This document shows positions 18,189 to 26,858 of a stretch of 64,000 bases of DNA, piece by piece. Origin of the DNA: Flavobacterium sp. LHD-80. GTDB taxonomy: Bacteria; Bacteroidota; Bacteroidia; Flavobacteriales; Flavobacteriaceae. Both the position numbers and the translations under genes were made by a program. Every line of letters starts with the position of its first letter. The stretch's first letter is position 1. The stretch lies in the NCBI RefSeq assembly GCF_030929605.1, contig NZ_JAVFVS010000011.1, positions 124,001 to 188,000 on the forward strand, read 5' to 3'. The notes under the pieces were generated by a model. That model searched no databases, had not been told where the DNA came from, and saw nothing but the letters and a program-made list of their open reading frames with translations.

Positions 18189-18596
18189 ATGCTTTTAGAA
18201 GACGTCAAAATAATTAATCTTCCAAAAATTGAAGATCAGAGAGGTAATTTGTCATTTTTGGAATCTAATAATCATATTCCTTTTAAAATTAAAAGGACAT
18301 ATTGGATTTATGATGTGCCTGGTGGTTTTGCAAGAGGTGGTCATGCATTTTTAGAACAACATGAATTTATAATTGCATTATCGGGTAGTTTTGATGTAAT
18401 TGTTGATGATGGAAAGGAAAAGAAAACTTTTACATTAAATAGATCATACTATGGTCTTTACATTCCTTCAACGCTTTGGAGGGAAATGAATAACTTTTCA
18501 ACCAATTCGCTGGCTATGGTTTCTAGTTCAACATTATTTTCTGATGATGATTATGTTAGAGATTATGATCAATTTTTAAAGTTAAAAGGAATTTAA
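18189..18596 (+). CDS. FdtA/QdtA-like cupin lacking the second active-site His
   Basis: This 135-residue protein belongs to the dTDP-4-keto-6-deoxyglucose 3,4-ketoisomerase (FdtA/QdtA/TylM) cupin family: DQRGNLSFLESNNHIPFKIKR, YDVPGGFARGGH, LSGSFDVIVDDG, YYGLYIPSTLWREMNNF. The active-site HxH pair known from FdtA is not intact: His52 is kept, but the second position is Phe54 (GGHAFLEQ). The paralogue just downstream keeps both. It may be catalytically altered, have a different substrate, or act as a non-catalytic partner. It starts 6 bp after the GT4 gene. Confidence 0.85.
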   Translation: MLLEDVKIINLPKIEDQRGNLSFLESNNHIPFKIKRTYWIYDVPGGFARGGHAFLEQHEFIIALSGSFDVIVDDGKEKKTFTLNRSYYGLYIPSTLWREMNNFSTNSLAMVSSSTLFSDDDYVRDYDQFLKLKGI

Positions 18597-18597
18597 T

Positions 18598-19011
18598 ATG
18601 AGAGAGAGTACTGTTTATGATTGTGGTTTAATTGAATTGAATAAAATACACAATAGAGCTGGTAACATAACTATTATCGAGGAGAACAAAAGTGTTCCGT
18701 TTTCGATTGAAAGGATATATTATTTATATGATATTCCAGGAAATGAGAGTAGAGGTGGTCATGGTCATAAAGAGTTACATCAATTGATTGTTGCAGCTAG
18801 TGGAAGTTTTAGCATTACACTAAATGATGGACATATTAAAAGAACTTTCTTTTTAAATAATCCAAATGTAGGTTTGTTAATTGTGCCAGGTATTTGGCGA
18901 GAACTTGATGATTTTTCTTCAGGTTCTGTGTGTTTGGTGCTAGCTTCGCATTTGTATAAAGAGTCTGATTATATCAGAGATTTGCAAGAATTTATAAATT
19001 ATAAAAAATAG
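18598..19011 (+). CDS. dTDP-4-keto-6-deoxyglucose 3,4-ketoisomerase (FdtA/QdtA-like)
   Basis: This 137-residue cupin is a tandem paralogue of the preceding gene but keeps the HxH pair (His55 and His57 in GGHGHKELHQ). It also has NRAGNITIIEENKSVPFSIER, ASGSFSITLNDG and PGIWRELDDFSSGS, which are standard for FdtA/QdtA. It would isomerise the RmlB product to the 3-keto-6-deoxy sugar (galacto or gluco form) for transamination by the DegT enzyme at 19469. One base separates it from its paralogue and none from the acetyltransferase. FdtA and QdtA specificity cannot be told apart by eye. Confidence 0.88.
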   Translation: MRESTVYDCGLIELNKIHNRAGNITIIEENKSVPFSIERIYYLYDIPGNESRGGHGHKELHQLIVAASGSFSITLNDGHIKRTFFLNNPNVGLLIVPGIWRELDDFSSGSVCLVLASHLYKESDYIRDLQEFINYKK

Positions 19012-19467
19012 ATGATACATAAATTAGCAGAGTGTATTAGTGAAAACGTACATGAAAGCACAAATATTTGGCAGTATGTCGTAGTGCTTAAAAATGCAAA
19101 AATTGGCAGCGATTGTAATATCTGTGCTCATTGTTTTATAGAAAATGATGTGGTAATAGGGAACAATGTAACGGTTAAAAATGGTGTTTATCTTTGGGAT
19201 GGGATAACAATTGAAGATAACGTTCAAATTGGTCCAAATGTAACTTTTACTAATGATAAATATCCACGTGCCAAAATGCCTTTTGAATTACAAAGAACAC
19301 TAATCAAGAGAAATGCTTCGATAGGTGCTGCCTCTACAATTTTAGGAGGAATAACCATTGGAGAAAATGCTATGATTGGTGCAGGAAGTTTGGTTACAAA
19401 AGATATTCCAGATAATGAACTATGGTTGGGAAGTCCTGCAAAATTTATAAGAAAAATTGAAAAATAA
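19012..19467 (+). CDS. Left-handed beta-helix sugar N-acetyltransferase
   Basis: This 151-residue hexapeptide-repeat protein has imperfect (LIV)GxxxX repeats: [67 protein letters not shown], and the family ending [13 protein letters not shown]. It resembles FdtC/QdtC and WbpD/WlbB N-acetyltransferases, which acetylate the 3-amino group of nucleotide sugars. Given its place between the ketoisomerases and the aminotransferase, dTDP-Fuc3N or dTDP-Qui3N is the probable substrate. It is shorter than typical FdtC/QdtC, so the match is by family and context. Confidence 0.85.
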   Translation: MIHKLAECISENVHESTNIWQYVVVLKNAKIGSDCNICAHCFIENDVVIGNNVTVKNGVYLWDGITIEDNVQIGPNVTFTNDKYPRAKMPFELQRTLIKRNASIGAASTILGGITIGENAMIGAGSLVTKDIPDNELWLGSPAKFIRKIEK

Positions 19468-19468
19468 T

Positions 19469-20572
19469 ATGATTCCATTCTTAAATCTAAAGAAAATAAA
19501 TGATGAATTTTCAAATGAAATTCAAGATGCTATAAACAAAGTAGTTTCTTCTGGATGGTATTTGCAAGGCGAGGCAAACAATACATTTGAAAAAAATTAT
19601 TCTAATTATATAGGCACAAAGCATGCAATTGGAGTTGCTAATGGTTTGGATGCTTTAAGACTTATTTTGAGAGCCTATATCGAACTTGGTGTATTAAATG
19701 AAGGAGATGAAGTAATAGTTCCAATAAATACTTATATAGCATCAGTATTGGCAATTACTGATAACAATTTGATTCCAGTTTTTGTAGAACCAGACCCTAT
19801 AACACTTCAGATTGATGATAGCAGAGTTGAAGAGATTATTTCAGATAAGACCAAAGCTATTATGATTGTACACCTTTATGGTAGATGTAGTTATACTGAT
19901 AAAATTGGAAGTTTATGTAAAAAATATAACTTAAAACTTATAGAAGATAATGCGCAGGCTCATGGTTGCTTATTTGGAAATGTTAAAACGGGTGCTATTG
20001 GTGATGCGTCAGGGCACAGTTTTTATCCAGGCAAAAATTTAGGAGCTTTAGGAGATGCAGGAGCAGTTACTACTAATGATGATGAACTAATGCAAACAAT
20101 TAGAGCCTTAGCTAATTATGGTTCAAGTGAAAAGTATGTAAGCAAGTATAAAGGATTGAATAGTAGATTAGACGAAATTCAAGCTGCTGTATTGGATGTG
20201 AAATTAAAATATCTTGATCGAGATGTCGAAGCAAGAAAGCATGTTGCTCGCAGGTATATGAATGAAATAAAAAATTCTTTAGTTGTTATACCAGCGCTTT
20301 CAGATTGGAATAGTCATGTTTTTCATTTATTTCCAATTTTTTCAAAAAACAGAAAAGAACTCCAGCAATATCTTACAGCTAATGAAGTGCAGACCTTGAT
20401 TCATTACCCGATTCCTCCTCATAAACAGTTATGTTATAAAGAGTATAATGAAATGTCATTTCCAATAACAGAACAAATTCATAACGAGGAATTAAGTTTG
20501 CCAATTAGTCCTGTTATGACAGAAGAAGAGATTACAAGTGTTGTTGCCGCAATTAATAACTGGAGTCTGTAG
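19469..20572 (+). CDS. dTDP-3-keto-sugar 3-aminotransferase (FdtB/QdtB-like)
   Basis: This 367-residue PLP enzyme is of the DegT/DnrJ/EryC1 family. The start chosen is ATG 19469 ([11 protein letters not shown]), one base after the previous stop; a TTG at 19457 in the same frame is less likely. [33 protein letters not shown] and [16 protein letters not shown] are diagnostic of the FdtB/QdtB/DesV branch, with Lys189 as the PLP Schiff-base residue. It should aminate C3 of the ketoisomerase product. Together with rmlA, rmlB and the acetyltransferase it completes a dTDP-3-acetamido-3,6-dideoxyhexose pathway. Confidence 0.9.
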   Translation: MIPFLNLKKINDEFSNEIQDAINKVVSSGWYLQGEANNTFEKNYSNYIGTKHAIGVANGLDALRLILRAYIELGVLNEGDEVIVPINTYIASVLAITDNNLIPVFVEPDPITLQIDDSRVEEIISDKTKAIMIVHLYGRCSYTDKIGSLCKKYNLKLIEDNAQAHGCLFGNVKTGAIGDASGHSFYPGKNLGALGDAGAVTTNDDELMQTIRALANYGSSEKYVSKYKGLNSRLDEIQAAVLDVKLKYLDRDVEARKHVARRYMNEIKNSLVVIPALSDWNSHVFHLFPIFSKNRKELQQYLTANEVQTLIHYPIPPHKQLCYKEYNEMSFPITEQIHNEELSLPISPVMTEEEITSVVAAINNWSL

Positions 20573-21816
20573 TGAAAAAAGTTTGGTTAATTAATCCCGC
20601 TGCTATGCCTCCAAAGTATGAGGCAAGAATCCAGACTCTTAAGCGCGCACAATATTTACGCTTAAAAGGCTATGATGTAACAATTATAAGTGGGAGTTAT
20701 CTTCACAATACTGATATCAATTTGATTGATGATAAGGCATCATATAAATTTGCAGAATATGAAGATGGACAGAAGTTTATTCATATTAGAACATTTAATT
20801 ATAATTCTAATGGTTTAATTCGAATTTATAGCATTTTGCAGTTTTATTTTAGGCTATGGTGGTATGCATCACGTTTTGAAAAACCTGATTTTATTTCTCA
20901 TTTAGCTGCCGTTCCTTTTGGCAATATCACTTATTTTGTTGCTAAAAAAATTAAAGCCAAATTTATTGTCGATATTGTTGATTTATGGCCGGAATCTTTT
21001 GTTGCTTATGGTTTAGTATCTAAAAAAAATCCATTAGTTAAACTTGCATATTGGGCAGAATATTGGCTCTATAAAAAAGCAGACTTGCTTATTTTTTCAA
21101 TGGAAGGAGGAAAAGATTACATTAAAGAAAAAAAATGGGATATTGATCAAGGGGGTAAAATAGATATTAATAATGTACACTATATCAACAATGGCGTAGA
21201 TTTAAAAGACTTTGATTATAACAAAATAAATTATAAAATATCAGATGATGATTTAGAGAATGATCATATTTTTAAAGTCATTTATATAGGATCAATTCGA
21301 CTTGCCAATAATGTTATGCAATTAGTAGAAGCGGCTCAGCATTTAAAAGATGTGTCTGATATTAAATTTTTAATTTATGGAGATGGAGAAGATAGATCAA
21401 CCTTAGAACAATATTGTAAAGATAACAAAATTGAAAATGTTGTTTTCAAGCAAAAATGGGTAGAACTTAAATATGTGCCTTATATTTTGAGTAAAAGTTC
21501 TTTAAATATATTGAATTATAAACCAAGTTCAATTCTTCGTTATGGCGGTAGTCAGAGTAAATCTTTTCAATACATGGCAAGTGGAAAACCTATTTGTGCG
21601 AATGTAGAAATGAATTATTGCCCTATTAAAAAGTTTAACATTGGTATAGCCAAAGAATTTAAAAATTCTAAGGAATATGCAGATGCAATTTTGTCTTTTT
21701 ATAAAATGGATAGGAATGAATATAATGCAATTTGTATAAATGCGAGAAATGCTTCTGAGAATTACGATTACAAGTTACTAACGGAACGTTATGTTGAATT
21801 GATTAGCCAAATTTAG
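20572..21816 (+). CDS. GT4 glycosyltransferase, WbuB-like
   Basis: This 414-residue GT-B protein starts at a GTG that shares one base with the previous stop codon. The N-terminus KKVWLINPAAMPP and the segments VDLWPESFVAYG, YIGSIRLANNV and SQSKSFQYMASGKPI resemble WbuB/WcaI-type transferases, some of which transfer L-FucNAc or related 6-deoxy sugars. Its position directly before the WbuX/Y/Z-like amidation genes makes it a candidate for transferring the L-HexNAc or acetamidino sugar. This is contextual inference. Confidence 0.82.
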   Translation: MKKVWLINPAAMPPKYEARIQTLKRAQYLRLKGYDVTIISGSYLHNTDINLIDDKASYKFAEYEDGQKFIHIRTFNYNSNGLIRIYSILQFYFRLWWYASRFEKPDFISHLAAVPFGNITYFVAKKIKAKFIVDIVDLWPESFVAYGLVSKKNPLVKLAYWAEYWLYKKADLLIFSMEGGKDYIKEKKWDIDQGGKIDINNVHYINNGVDLKDFDYNKINYKISDDDLENDHIFKVIYIGSIRLANNVMQLVEAAQHLKDVSDIKFLIYGDGEDRSTLEQYCKDNKIENVVFKQKWVELKYVPYILSKSSLNILNYKPSSILRYGGSQSKSFQYMASGKPICANVEMNYCPIKKFNIGIAKEFKNSKEYADAILSFYKMDRNEYNAICINARNASENYDYKLLTERYVELISQI

Positions 21817-21827
21817 AAAATCATTTA

Positions 21828-22460
21828 ATGGAATATAAAAATCAAAAAGTTGTTATTATTGATTATGGTATGGGAAATATTGGTTCAATAGATAACATGT
21901 TAAAATATTTGGGCGTAAAAGCTATAATAAGCTCTGAACCGAATATTATATCTGATGCCGATAAAATTATTTTACCCGGAGTTGGTCATTTTGATCGCGC
22001 AATGACCAATATTGAAAATTTAGGTCTAATGGATGTCCTAAAAGAAATGGCTTTAGTTAAGAAAAAACCATTTTTAGGAATATGTTTAGGAATGCAAATT
22101 ATGTGTGAATCTAGTGAAGAAGGTAGTTTGCCAGGTCTTTCATTTATTAATGCAGAAGTTAAAAAATTTGATTTTGGAACAGATTCCAAACTTAAAGTTC
22201 CTCATATGGGATGGAATAAAATCCATGTTAATAAAGCATCAGATATTTTGGAAGGTTTAGATGATGATTCTAGGTTTTATTTTGTCCATTCCTACTTTGT
22301 AAAATGTCAAAATGAAATCGATATACTTACAAAAACAACATACGGATTTGATTTTGTTTCTTCTTTTCAAGTCGATAATTTGATAGGAGCACAATTTCAT
22401 CCAGAAAAAAGCCATCGTTTTGGGGTTACTTTATTTAAGAACTTTTTAGAAAAATATTAA
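21828..22460 (+). CDS. wbuY: HisH-like glutaminase of sugar amidation cassette (WbuY/HisH2)
   Basis: This 210-residue class I glutamine amidotransferase resembles the HisH subunit of imidazole-glycerol-phosphate synthase. The triad is intact: Cys86 in GICLGMQ, His191 and Glu193 in QFHPEKS. It would release ammonia from glutamine. It is followed by a HisF homologue (1-base overlap) and a WbpG-type N-acetyl-sugar amidotransferase, the same trio as hisH2-hisF2-wbpG in Pseudomonas and wbuX/Y/Z in E. coli O145. No other his gene is nearby, so a sugar acetamidino role is favoured over histidine synthesis. Confidence 0.9.
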   Translation: MEYKNQKVVIIDYGMGNIGSIDNMLKYLGVKAIISSEPNIISDADKIILPGVGHFDRAMTNIENLGLMDVLKEMALVKKKPFLGICLGMQIMCESSEEGSLPGLSFINAEVKKFDFGTDSKLKVPHMGWNKIHVNKASDILEGLDDDSRFYFVHSYFVKCQNEIDILTKTTYGFDFVSSFQVDNLIGAQFHPEKSHRFGVTLFKNFLEKY

Positions 22461-23221
22461 TGCTAAGGACTAGAATAATACCAATTCTATTGTTAAACGA
22501 TGGAGGACTGGTTAAGACAGTGAAATTTTCGAAAGACCGATACATTGGTGATCCAATAAATGCGGTTAAAATTTTTAATAAAAAAGAAGTTGACGAGTTA
22601 GTATTGTTGGATATTGGTGCTAGTAGAAATGGAACATCTCCAAATTTTATGGAGATTAAAGAAATTGTTTCCGAAGCATTTATGCCAGTTGGATATGGAG
22701 GTGGGATCTCAAAAATGGAACATATCGAACAATTATTTAATATAGGAGTTGAGAAAGTAATTTTGAATTCAGTTATTTTTGAGAACAAAGAACTAATTGA
22801 AGAGGCTATAAAAATTTATGGCAGCCAAAGTATTGTTGCATCGATAGATGTTAAAAAAGATATTTGGGGTAATTACAAAATTTTTTCAAATAGCGGAAAA
22901 AAGAAGCAAAATATAAGTCTGGATAGCTGTATTAAATTAATTCAAGAAATAGGTTTTGGCGAATTAGTAATTAATAATATAGACAAAGACGGAACAATGC
23001 AAGGATATGACTTGGATCTCGTAGGAAAAGTTACTGCAATGCTCGATATACCTGTTGTTTCTGCAGGGGGAGCTGGTACAATTAATGATTTTATTAAAGC
23101 TATAAAAGCAGGTGCTTCTGCCGTTGCAGCAGGATCAATGTTTGTTTTTCAAGGAGTGCATAGAGCTGTATTAATAAGTTACATCACTGCAGATCAACTT
23201 GAACAAGAATTAAAAGAATAA
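22460..23221 (+). CDS. wbuZ: HisF-like protein of sugar amidation cassette, catalytic Asp lost (WbuZ/HisF2)
   Basis: This 253-residue (beta/alpha)8 barrel is homologous to HisF. The N-terminus reads TRIIPILLLNDGGLVKT. The residue aligned with catalytic Asp11 of true HisF (ACLDVKDG) is Leu11, while the second catalytic Asp is kept (ASIDVKK). Phosphate-binding loops (GGGIS, SAGGAG) are present. Loss of the cyclase base fits the role of the WbuZ family, probably ammonia channelling with the HisH partner rather than imidazole ring formation. It overlaps wbuY by one base and precedes wbuX by 18 bp. Confidence 0.9.
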   Translation: MLRTRIIPILLLNDGGLVKTVKFSKDRYIGDPINAVKIFNKKEVDELVLLDIGASRNGTSPNFMEIKEIVSEAFMPVGYGGGISKMEHIEQLFNIGVEKVILNSVIFENKELIEEAIKIYGSQSIVASIDVKKDIWGNYKIFSNSGKKKQNISLDSCIKLIQEIGFGELVINNIDKDGTMQGYDLDLVGKVTAMLDIPVVSAGGAGTINDFIKAIKAGASAVAAGSMFVFQGVHRAVLISYITADQLEQELKE

Positions 23222-23239
23222 TCATATTAATCAAAAAAA

Positions 23240-24367
23240 ATGAATAAAGTAAAAGTTTGTAGCCGTTGTATAATGGATGAAACGGCAAAAGAAATAACAT
23301 TCGATAACGATGGAGTTTGTAATTTTTGCCATAATTATGATAATGTACTTGTTAATGATGTGCATACTGATAAAGGAGGTGAAGAGAAATTAGAGAAATT
23401 AATTGAAGAGATAAAGCGTAAAGGAAAAAATTCAAGATATGATTGTTTGATTGGATTAAGTGGTGGTGTAGATAGTTCTTATGTTGCTTATGTTATAAAA
23501 AAGAAATATGGTCTTCGAGCTTTTGCCATTCATCTTGACAATGGATGGAATACAGAATTAGCTGTTGCAAATGTTGAGCAAATTGTTAAGCGTTTGGATA
23601 TTGATCTTGATACTTATGTTTTAGACTGGAAAGAATTTAGAGATATTCAGACTTCATTTATAAAATCTTCTATTTCTAACATTGAAATCCCAACTGACCA
23701 TGCAATCTGGGCACTTTTAATTAAGACTGCCGCTAAAATGAAAATTCCATATATCATAGCAGGTAATAATGTTGTTACAGAATCGATCATGCCAGAATCA
23801 TGGTTATATGGATCTAAAGATTCAAAATTAATAAAATCTCTTCACAAACAGTTTGGAAAAGTTAAGATGAAAACTTATCCAAGTTTGTCAACATTGGATT
23901 ATGTTGATTATTTGTTGGTTAGAGGAATTAGATGGGTTCCTATTCTAAATTATATACCGTATAATAAAGCGGAAGCGAAACAAAAACTTATCGATGAACT
24001 TGGATGGCAGGATTATGGAGGAAAGCACTATGAGTCTATATTTACTAGATTTTTTCATGCTTTTTATTTACCAGTTAAATTTGGCTACGATTTGAGAAAA
24101 TCATATTTATCAGCATTGGTTTGTTCTGGTCAAATTTCTAGAGATGAAGCTCTAGAAGAAATAAGTAAACCGCCAGCCCCTAAAGAAATGTTAGATCAAG
24201 ATAGAGATTATGTAATTAAAAAGTTAGGTCTTACTGAAGATGAGTTTGACGTAATTATGAAATCACCAAATAAAACTTATGCAGATTATCCTAATAATGA
24301 AAGCTTGTGGAAAAGATTTCATAGTATAATTCGAGTTGCAAGAAATTATATTATCCGAGTTGGCTAA
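23240..24367 (+). CDS. wbuX: N-acetyl sugar amidotransferase (WbuX/WbpG/LfnA family)
   Basis: This 375-residue adenylating amidotransferase converts an N-acetyl group on a sugar to an acetamidino group using ammonia from the HisH/HisF pair. It has two CxxC pairs, Cys7/Cys10 and Cys27/Cys30 (a likely zinc site), and the PP-loop SGGVDSS at residues 74-80. PTDHAIWALLIK, GNNVVTES and the C-terminal NKTYADYPN region match the family. Homologues act on ManNAc3NAcA (WbpG) or L-FucNAc (LfnA, WbuX). Because a CapE-like dehydratase is in the same cassette, a 6-deoxy-L-HexNAc substrate is the better guess here. Confidence 0.93.
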   Translation: MNKVKVCSRCIMDETAKEITFDNDGVCNFCHNYDNVLVNDVHTDKGGEEKLEKLIEEIKRKGKNSRYDCLIGLSGGVDSSYVAYVIKKKYGLRAFAIHLDNGWNTELAVANVEQIVKRLDIDLDTYVLDWKEFRDIQTSFIKSSISNIEIPTDHAIWALLIKTAAKMKIPYIIAGNNVVTESIMPESWLYGSKDSKLIKSLHKQFGKVKMKTYPSLSTLDYVDYLLVRGIRWVPILNYIPYNKAEAKQKLIDELGWQDYGGKHYESIFTRFFHAFYLPVKFGYDLRKSYLSALVCSGQISRDEALEEISKPPAPKEMLDQDRDYVIKKLGLTEDEFDVIMKSPNKTYADYPNNESLWKRFHSIIRVARNYIIRVG

Positions 24368-24459
24368 TAGTAAAACACCTTTTTTAAGTTTATAAAACGA
24401 ATGAGAAGATTAACTGTCAGAAATACTGGAAAGTTAATTAATATTTTAAACTAAAAGAC

Positions 24460-25071
24460 ATGGAAATAAGAGATTTAAAAATCTCAGATGTGAAAAAAGT
24501 AGCAGAAGTTCATGAAAAATCTTTCAAAGATTTTTTCTTAACATCTTTAGGCAGACACTTTCTTGAAACATATTACGCAGCTTCTATTAATAACAATAAG
24601 AGCATTGGAATCGGTTTATTTGATAATGAAGAAAAGTTATACGGATTTGCTACAGGTACAAGTAAATCACTTGGATACCATAAAACACTACTGTTGCAAA
24701 ATAGCTTTCTTTTTTTTAAAAGTCTTTTACTTGTTTCATTAAATAGACCAAAAGTTATCTTTAGACTATTTAAAAATATAAATAAAAAATCGGATAAAAA
24801 AGATGACAAACAATATGCAGAGTTGTTGTCTATCGCTATTCTACCAGATCTTAAAGGTTCTGGTTATGGAAAAGTTCTATTAGATGAATTTGAGAAAAAA
24901 GCGAAATGTCATCAAGCATCAAAAATTGCTTTGACTACTGATTATAATAATAATGATAATGTTATAAAATTTTATAACAAATCAGGTTATGAAGTATATT
25001 ATGATTTCATAGCTTACCCAAATAGGCATATGTATAAATTGATAAAAAAGTTAGATGAAAAGGATAATTGA
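24460..25071 (+). CDS. GNAT-family acyltransferase, amino-sugar candidate
   Basis: This 203-residue GNAT protein has the acetyl-CoA-binding motif A LSIAILPDLKGSGYGKVLLDEF near residues 125-145 and motif B NNDNVIKFYNKSGYEV. It follows a 92-bp gap in which I see no clear promoter, and overlaps the initiating sugar-transferase gene by 17 bases. In pathways to 4-acylamino-4-deoxy sugars, GNAT enzymes such as WecD or PseH acylate the amino sugar, so acylation of UDP-QuiNAc4N made by the neighbouring aminotransferases is plausible. A protein substrate cannot be excluded. Confidence 0.8.
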   Translation: MEIRDLKISDVKKVAEVHEKSFKDFFLTSLGRHFLETYYAASINNNKSIGIGLFDNEEKLYGFATGTSKSLGYHKTLLLQNSFLFFKSLLLVSLNRPKVIFRLFKNINKKSDKKDDKQYAELLSIAILPDLKGSGYGKVLLDEFEKKAKCHQASKIALTTDYNNNDNVIKFYNKSGYEVYYDFIAYPNRHMYKLIKKLDEKDN

Positions 25072-25645
25072 TTTTTTATTTTCTTTAATCGGTCTAGTTA
25101 TTTTAATAATGCCTTTCATATTTATTGCACTGTTGATCAAAATTAAAATGCCTGGTCCTGTTTTTTTTGTTCAGTCTAGAGTAGGTAGAAATGGTAAGCT
25201 CTTTAAGCTCTTTAAGTTTAGAACAATGAGTGTGGCTTCGGGAAAAACAAGTGGTAGCTTTGATGCGGGAGATTCTTCACGTATTACCCCTCTGGGAAGT
25301 GTATTACGTAAAACTAAAATGGATGAATTACCACAATTAATAAATGTTTTAGTTGGTGATATGTCTATCGTAGGGCCGAGACCAGAAGTGCAACAATGGA
25401 CGCAAATTTATCCAGATCAATGGAAAATTGTTCATAGAATACGTCCAGGAATAACAGATAATGCTTCGATAATGTTTAGGAATGAAGAAGAAATATTAGC
25501 TAATTCTCAGGATCCAACACTAACATATAAAGAAGAAATTTTGCCTAAAAAACTTAGAATGTATATTGACTATGTCGAGAATCATTCTGTTTTCATGGAT
25601 GCGAAAATTATTTTAACAACAATCAAAGAAATAATCATAAAATGA
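25055..25645 (+). CDS. Initiating phosphoglycosyl transferase, PglC/WcaJ-core type
   Basis: This 196-residue monotopic membrane enzyme loads the first sugar phosphate onto undecaprenyl phosphate. A hydrophobic re-entrant helix (about residues 5-30) is broken near Pro33 (KMPGPVFFVQSRVG). The catalytic Asp-Glu dyad is Asp90-Glu91 in KMDELPQL, and IVGPRPE follows. The small size is that of PglC-like enzymes, which use UDP-diNAcBac-type donors, rather than of the larger WbaP/WcaJ. Nearby aminotransferases, a GNAT and the PglF-like dehydratase at 30890 fit that choice of first sugar. Confidence 0.92.
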   Translation: MKRIIDFLFSLIGLVILIMPFIFIALLIKIKMPGPVFFVQSRVGRNGKLFKLFKFRTMSVASGKTSGSFDAGDSSRITPLGSVLRKTKMDELPQLINVLVGDMSIVGPRPEVQQWTQIYPDQWKIVHRIRPGITDNASIMFRNEEEILANSQDPTLTYKEEILPKKLRMYIDYVENHSVFMDAKIILTTIKEIIIK

Positions 25646-26802
25646 GTACAATAACTAAAATTCCTTTTTCTAAAATTTTCATAGGAGATAGTGAAAGAAA
25701 ATATTTAAATGAGGTATTAGATTCTGGCTGGTTAACTACGGCAGGAAAAACACTTGAGTTTGAAAAAAAATTTGCTGATTTTATTGGAGCCAAATATGCT
25801 TGTGCTGTAAATTCTTGTACAGCCGCATTGCATCTCGGAATCGATGCATTAGGAATAAAAGCTGGAGATAAAGTACTTATACCAAGTATGACATTTGCAG
25901 CAACCGGAGAAGTTGTAAGGTATATTGGCGCAGAGATAATTCCAATCGATACAGAATATGGTACTAATTTGATTACACCAGAGATTTTAGAAAAAGCAAT
26001 AGAAAAACATAAAGACATTAAGTTGTTAATTGTTGTTCATTATGGTGGTCAAGCTGCTCAAATCAAAGAATTAATTGAGATTTGTAATCGTCATGGAATA
26101 AAAATTATGGAAGATGCAGCTCATGCATTTCCAACTCGAAAGGATGGGCAATTAGTAGGCACTTTTGGAGATATTACTTGTTTTAGTTTTTATGCAAATA
26201 AAACAATAACAACGGGAGAAGGAGGGATGCTAGTCACTAATGATGAAAGTGTGTATAAGAGGGTGAAAACTATGCGTTTGCATGGGATTAATAGAGATAT
26301 ATGGGATCGATTTACATCAAAAACTCCATCTTGGGAATATGATGTTATTGATGCTGGATACAAATATAATATGCCAGATTTAGCTGCTGCTATTGGATTA
26401 GGACAGTTAGAAAAAGCTGAATTGTTTAGATCTGAGAGACAAAAGGCAGTACAGTTTTATTATGAAAAATTGAAAGATTTATCTATGATAGATTTGCCAA
26501 TATGTCATGGTGAATTGGAAGATCATGCTTGGCATTTATTTCCAATCGTTTTAAACCAAAAAGCTTCAATCTCTAGAAATGAATTTATTGAAAAAATGTC
26601 GGAGCAAGGAGTTGGTACTTCTGTACACTACAAACCGATTCATCAATTAACCTATTATAAGGAACGATACAATTTGATTAAAGAAGATTATCCAAATGCC
26701 GAGTTAACTTGGTCAGGAAATGTTTCTTTGCCTTTATATCCTTATATGACTAGTGAAGAACTGCAATACATTGTTGATGCAGTTAAAAATATATTAGCTT
26801 AG
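25642..26802 (+). CDS. DegT-family nucleotide-sugar aminotransferase (A)
   Basis: This 386-residue PLP enzyme overlaps the initiating transferase by four bases (ATGA). CTAALHLGIDALGI, PSMTFAATGEVV, MEDAAHAFP and FYANKTITTGEGGML are the family blocks, with Lys187 forming the Schiff base. It is closest in pattern to UDP-4-keto-6-deoxy-sugar or UDP-L-Ara4O aminotransferases. Together with a PglF-like 4,6-dehydratase it could make UDP-4-amino-4,6-dideoxy-GlcNAc. The second DegT gene at 27289 competes for this assignment. Confidence 0.88.
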   Translation: MSTITKIPFSKIFIGDSERKYLNEVLDSGWLTTAGKTLEFEKKFADFIGAKYACAVNSCTAALHLGIDALGIKAGDKVLIPSMTFAATGEVVRYIGAEIIPIDTEYGTNLITPEILEKAIEKHKDIKLLIVVHYGGQAAQIKELIEICNRHGIKIMEDAAHAFPTRKDGQLVGTFGDITCFSFYANKTITTGEGGMLVTNDESVYKRVKTMRLHGINRDIWDRFTSKTPSWEYDVIDAGYKYNMPDLAAAIGLGQLEKAELFRSERQKAVQFYYEKLKDLSMIDLPICHGELEDHAWHLFPIVLNQKASISRNEFIEKMSEQGVGTSVHYKPIHQLTYYKERYNLIKEDYPNAELTWSGNVSLPLYPYMTSEELQYIVDAVKNILA

Positions 26803-26858
26803 TCTATATTTTAAGAATAGTATGTAAATAAAATTTGTTCTAAATAAACTATATTATA

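Noticed and set aside
19457-19471. Upstream TTG start for the FdtB-like aminotransferase
   Set aside because: It lies inside the acetyltransferase gene; ATG 19469 gives the family-typical MIPFLNL start.
21828-23221. hisH-hisF as histidine biosynthesis genes
   Set aside because: No other his genes are nearby, the HisF copy has lost Asp11, and a WbuX/WbpG-type sugar amidotransferase follows directly.
25635-26018. 127-codon open frame on the - strand
   Set aside because: It is antisense to a conserved PLP aminotransferase; composition is low-complexity and no family is recognised.
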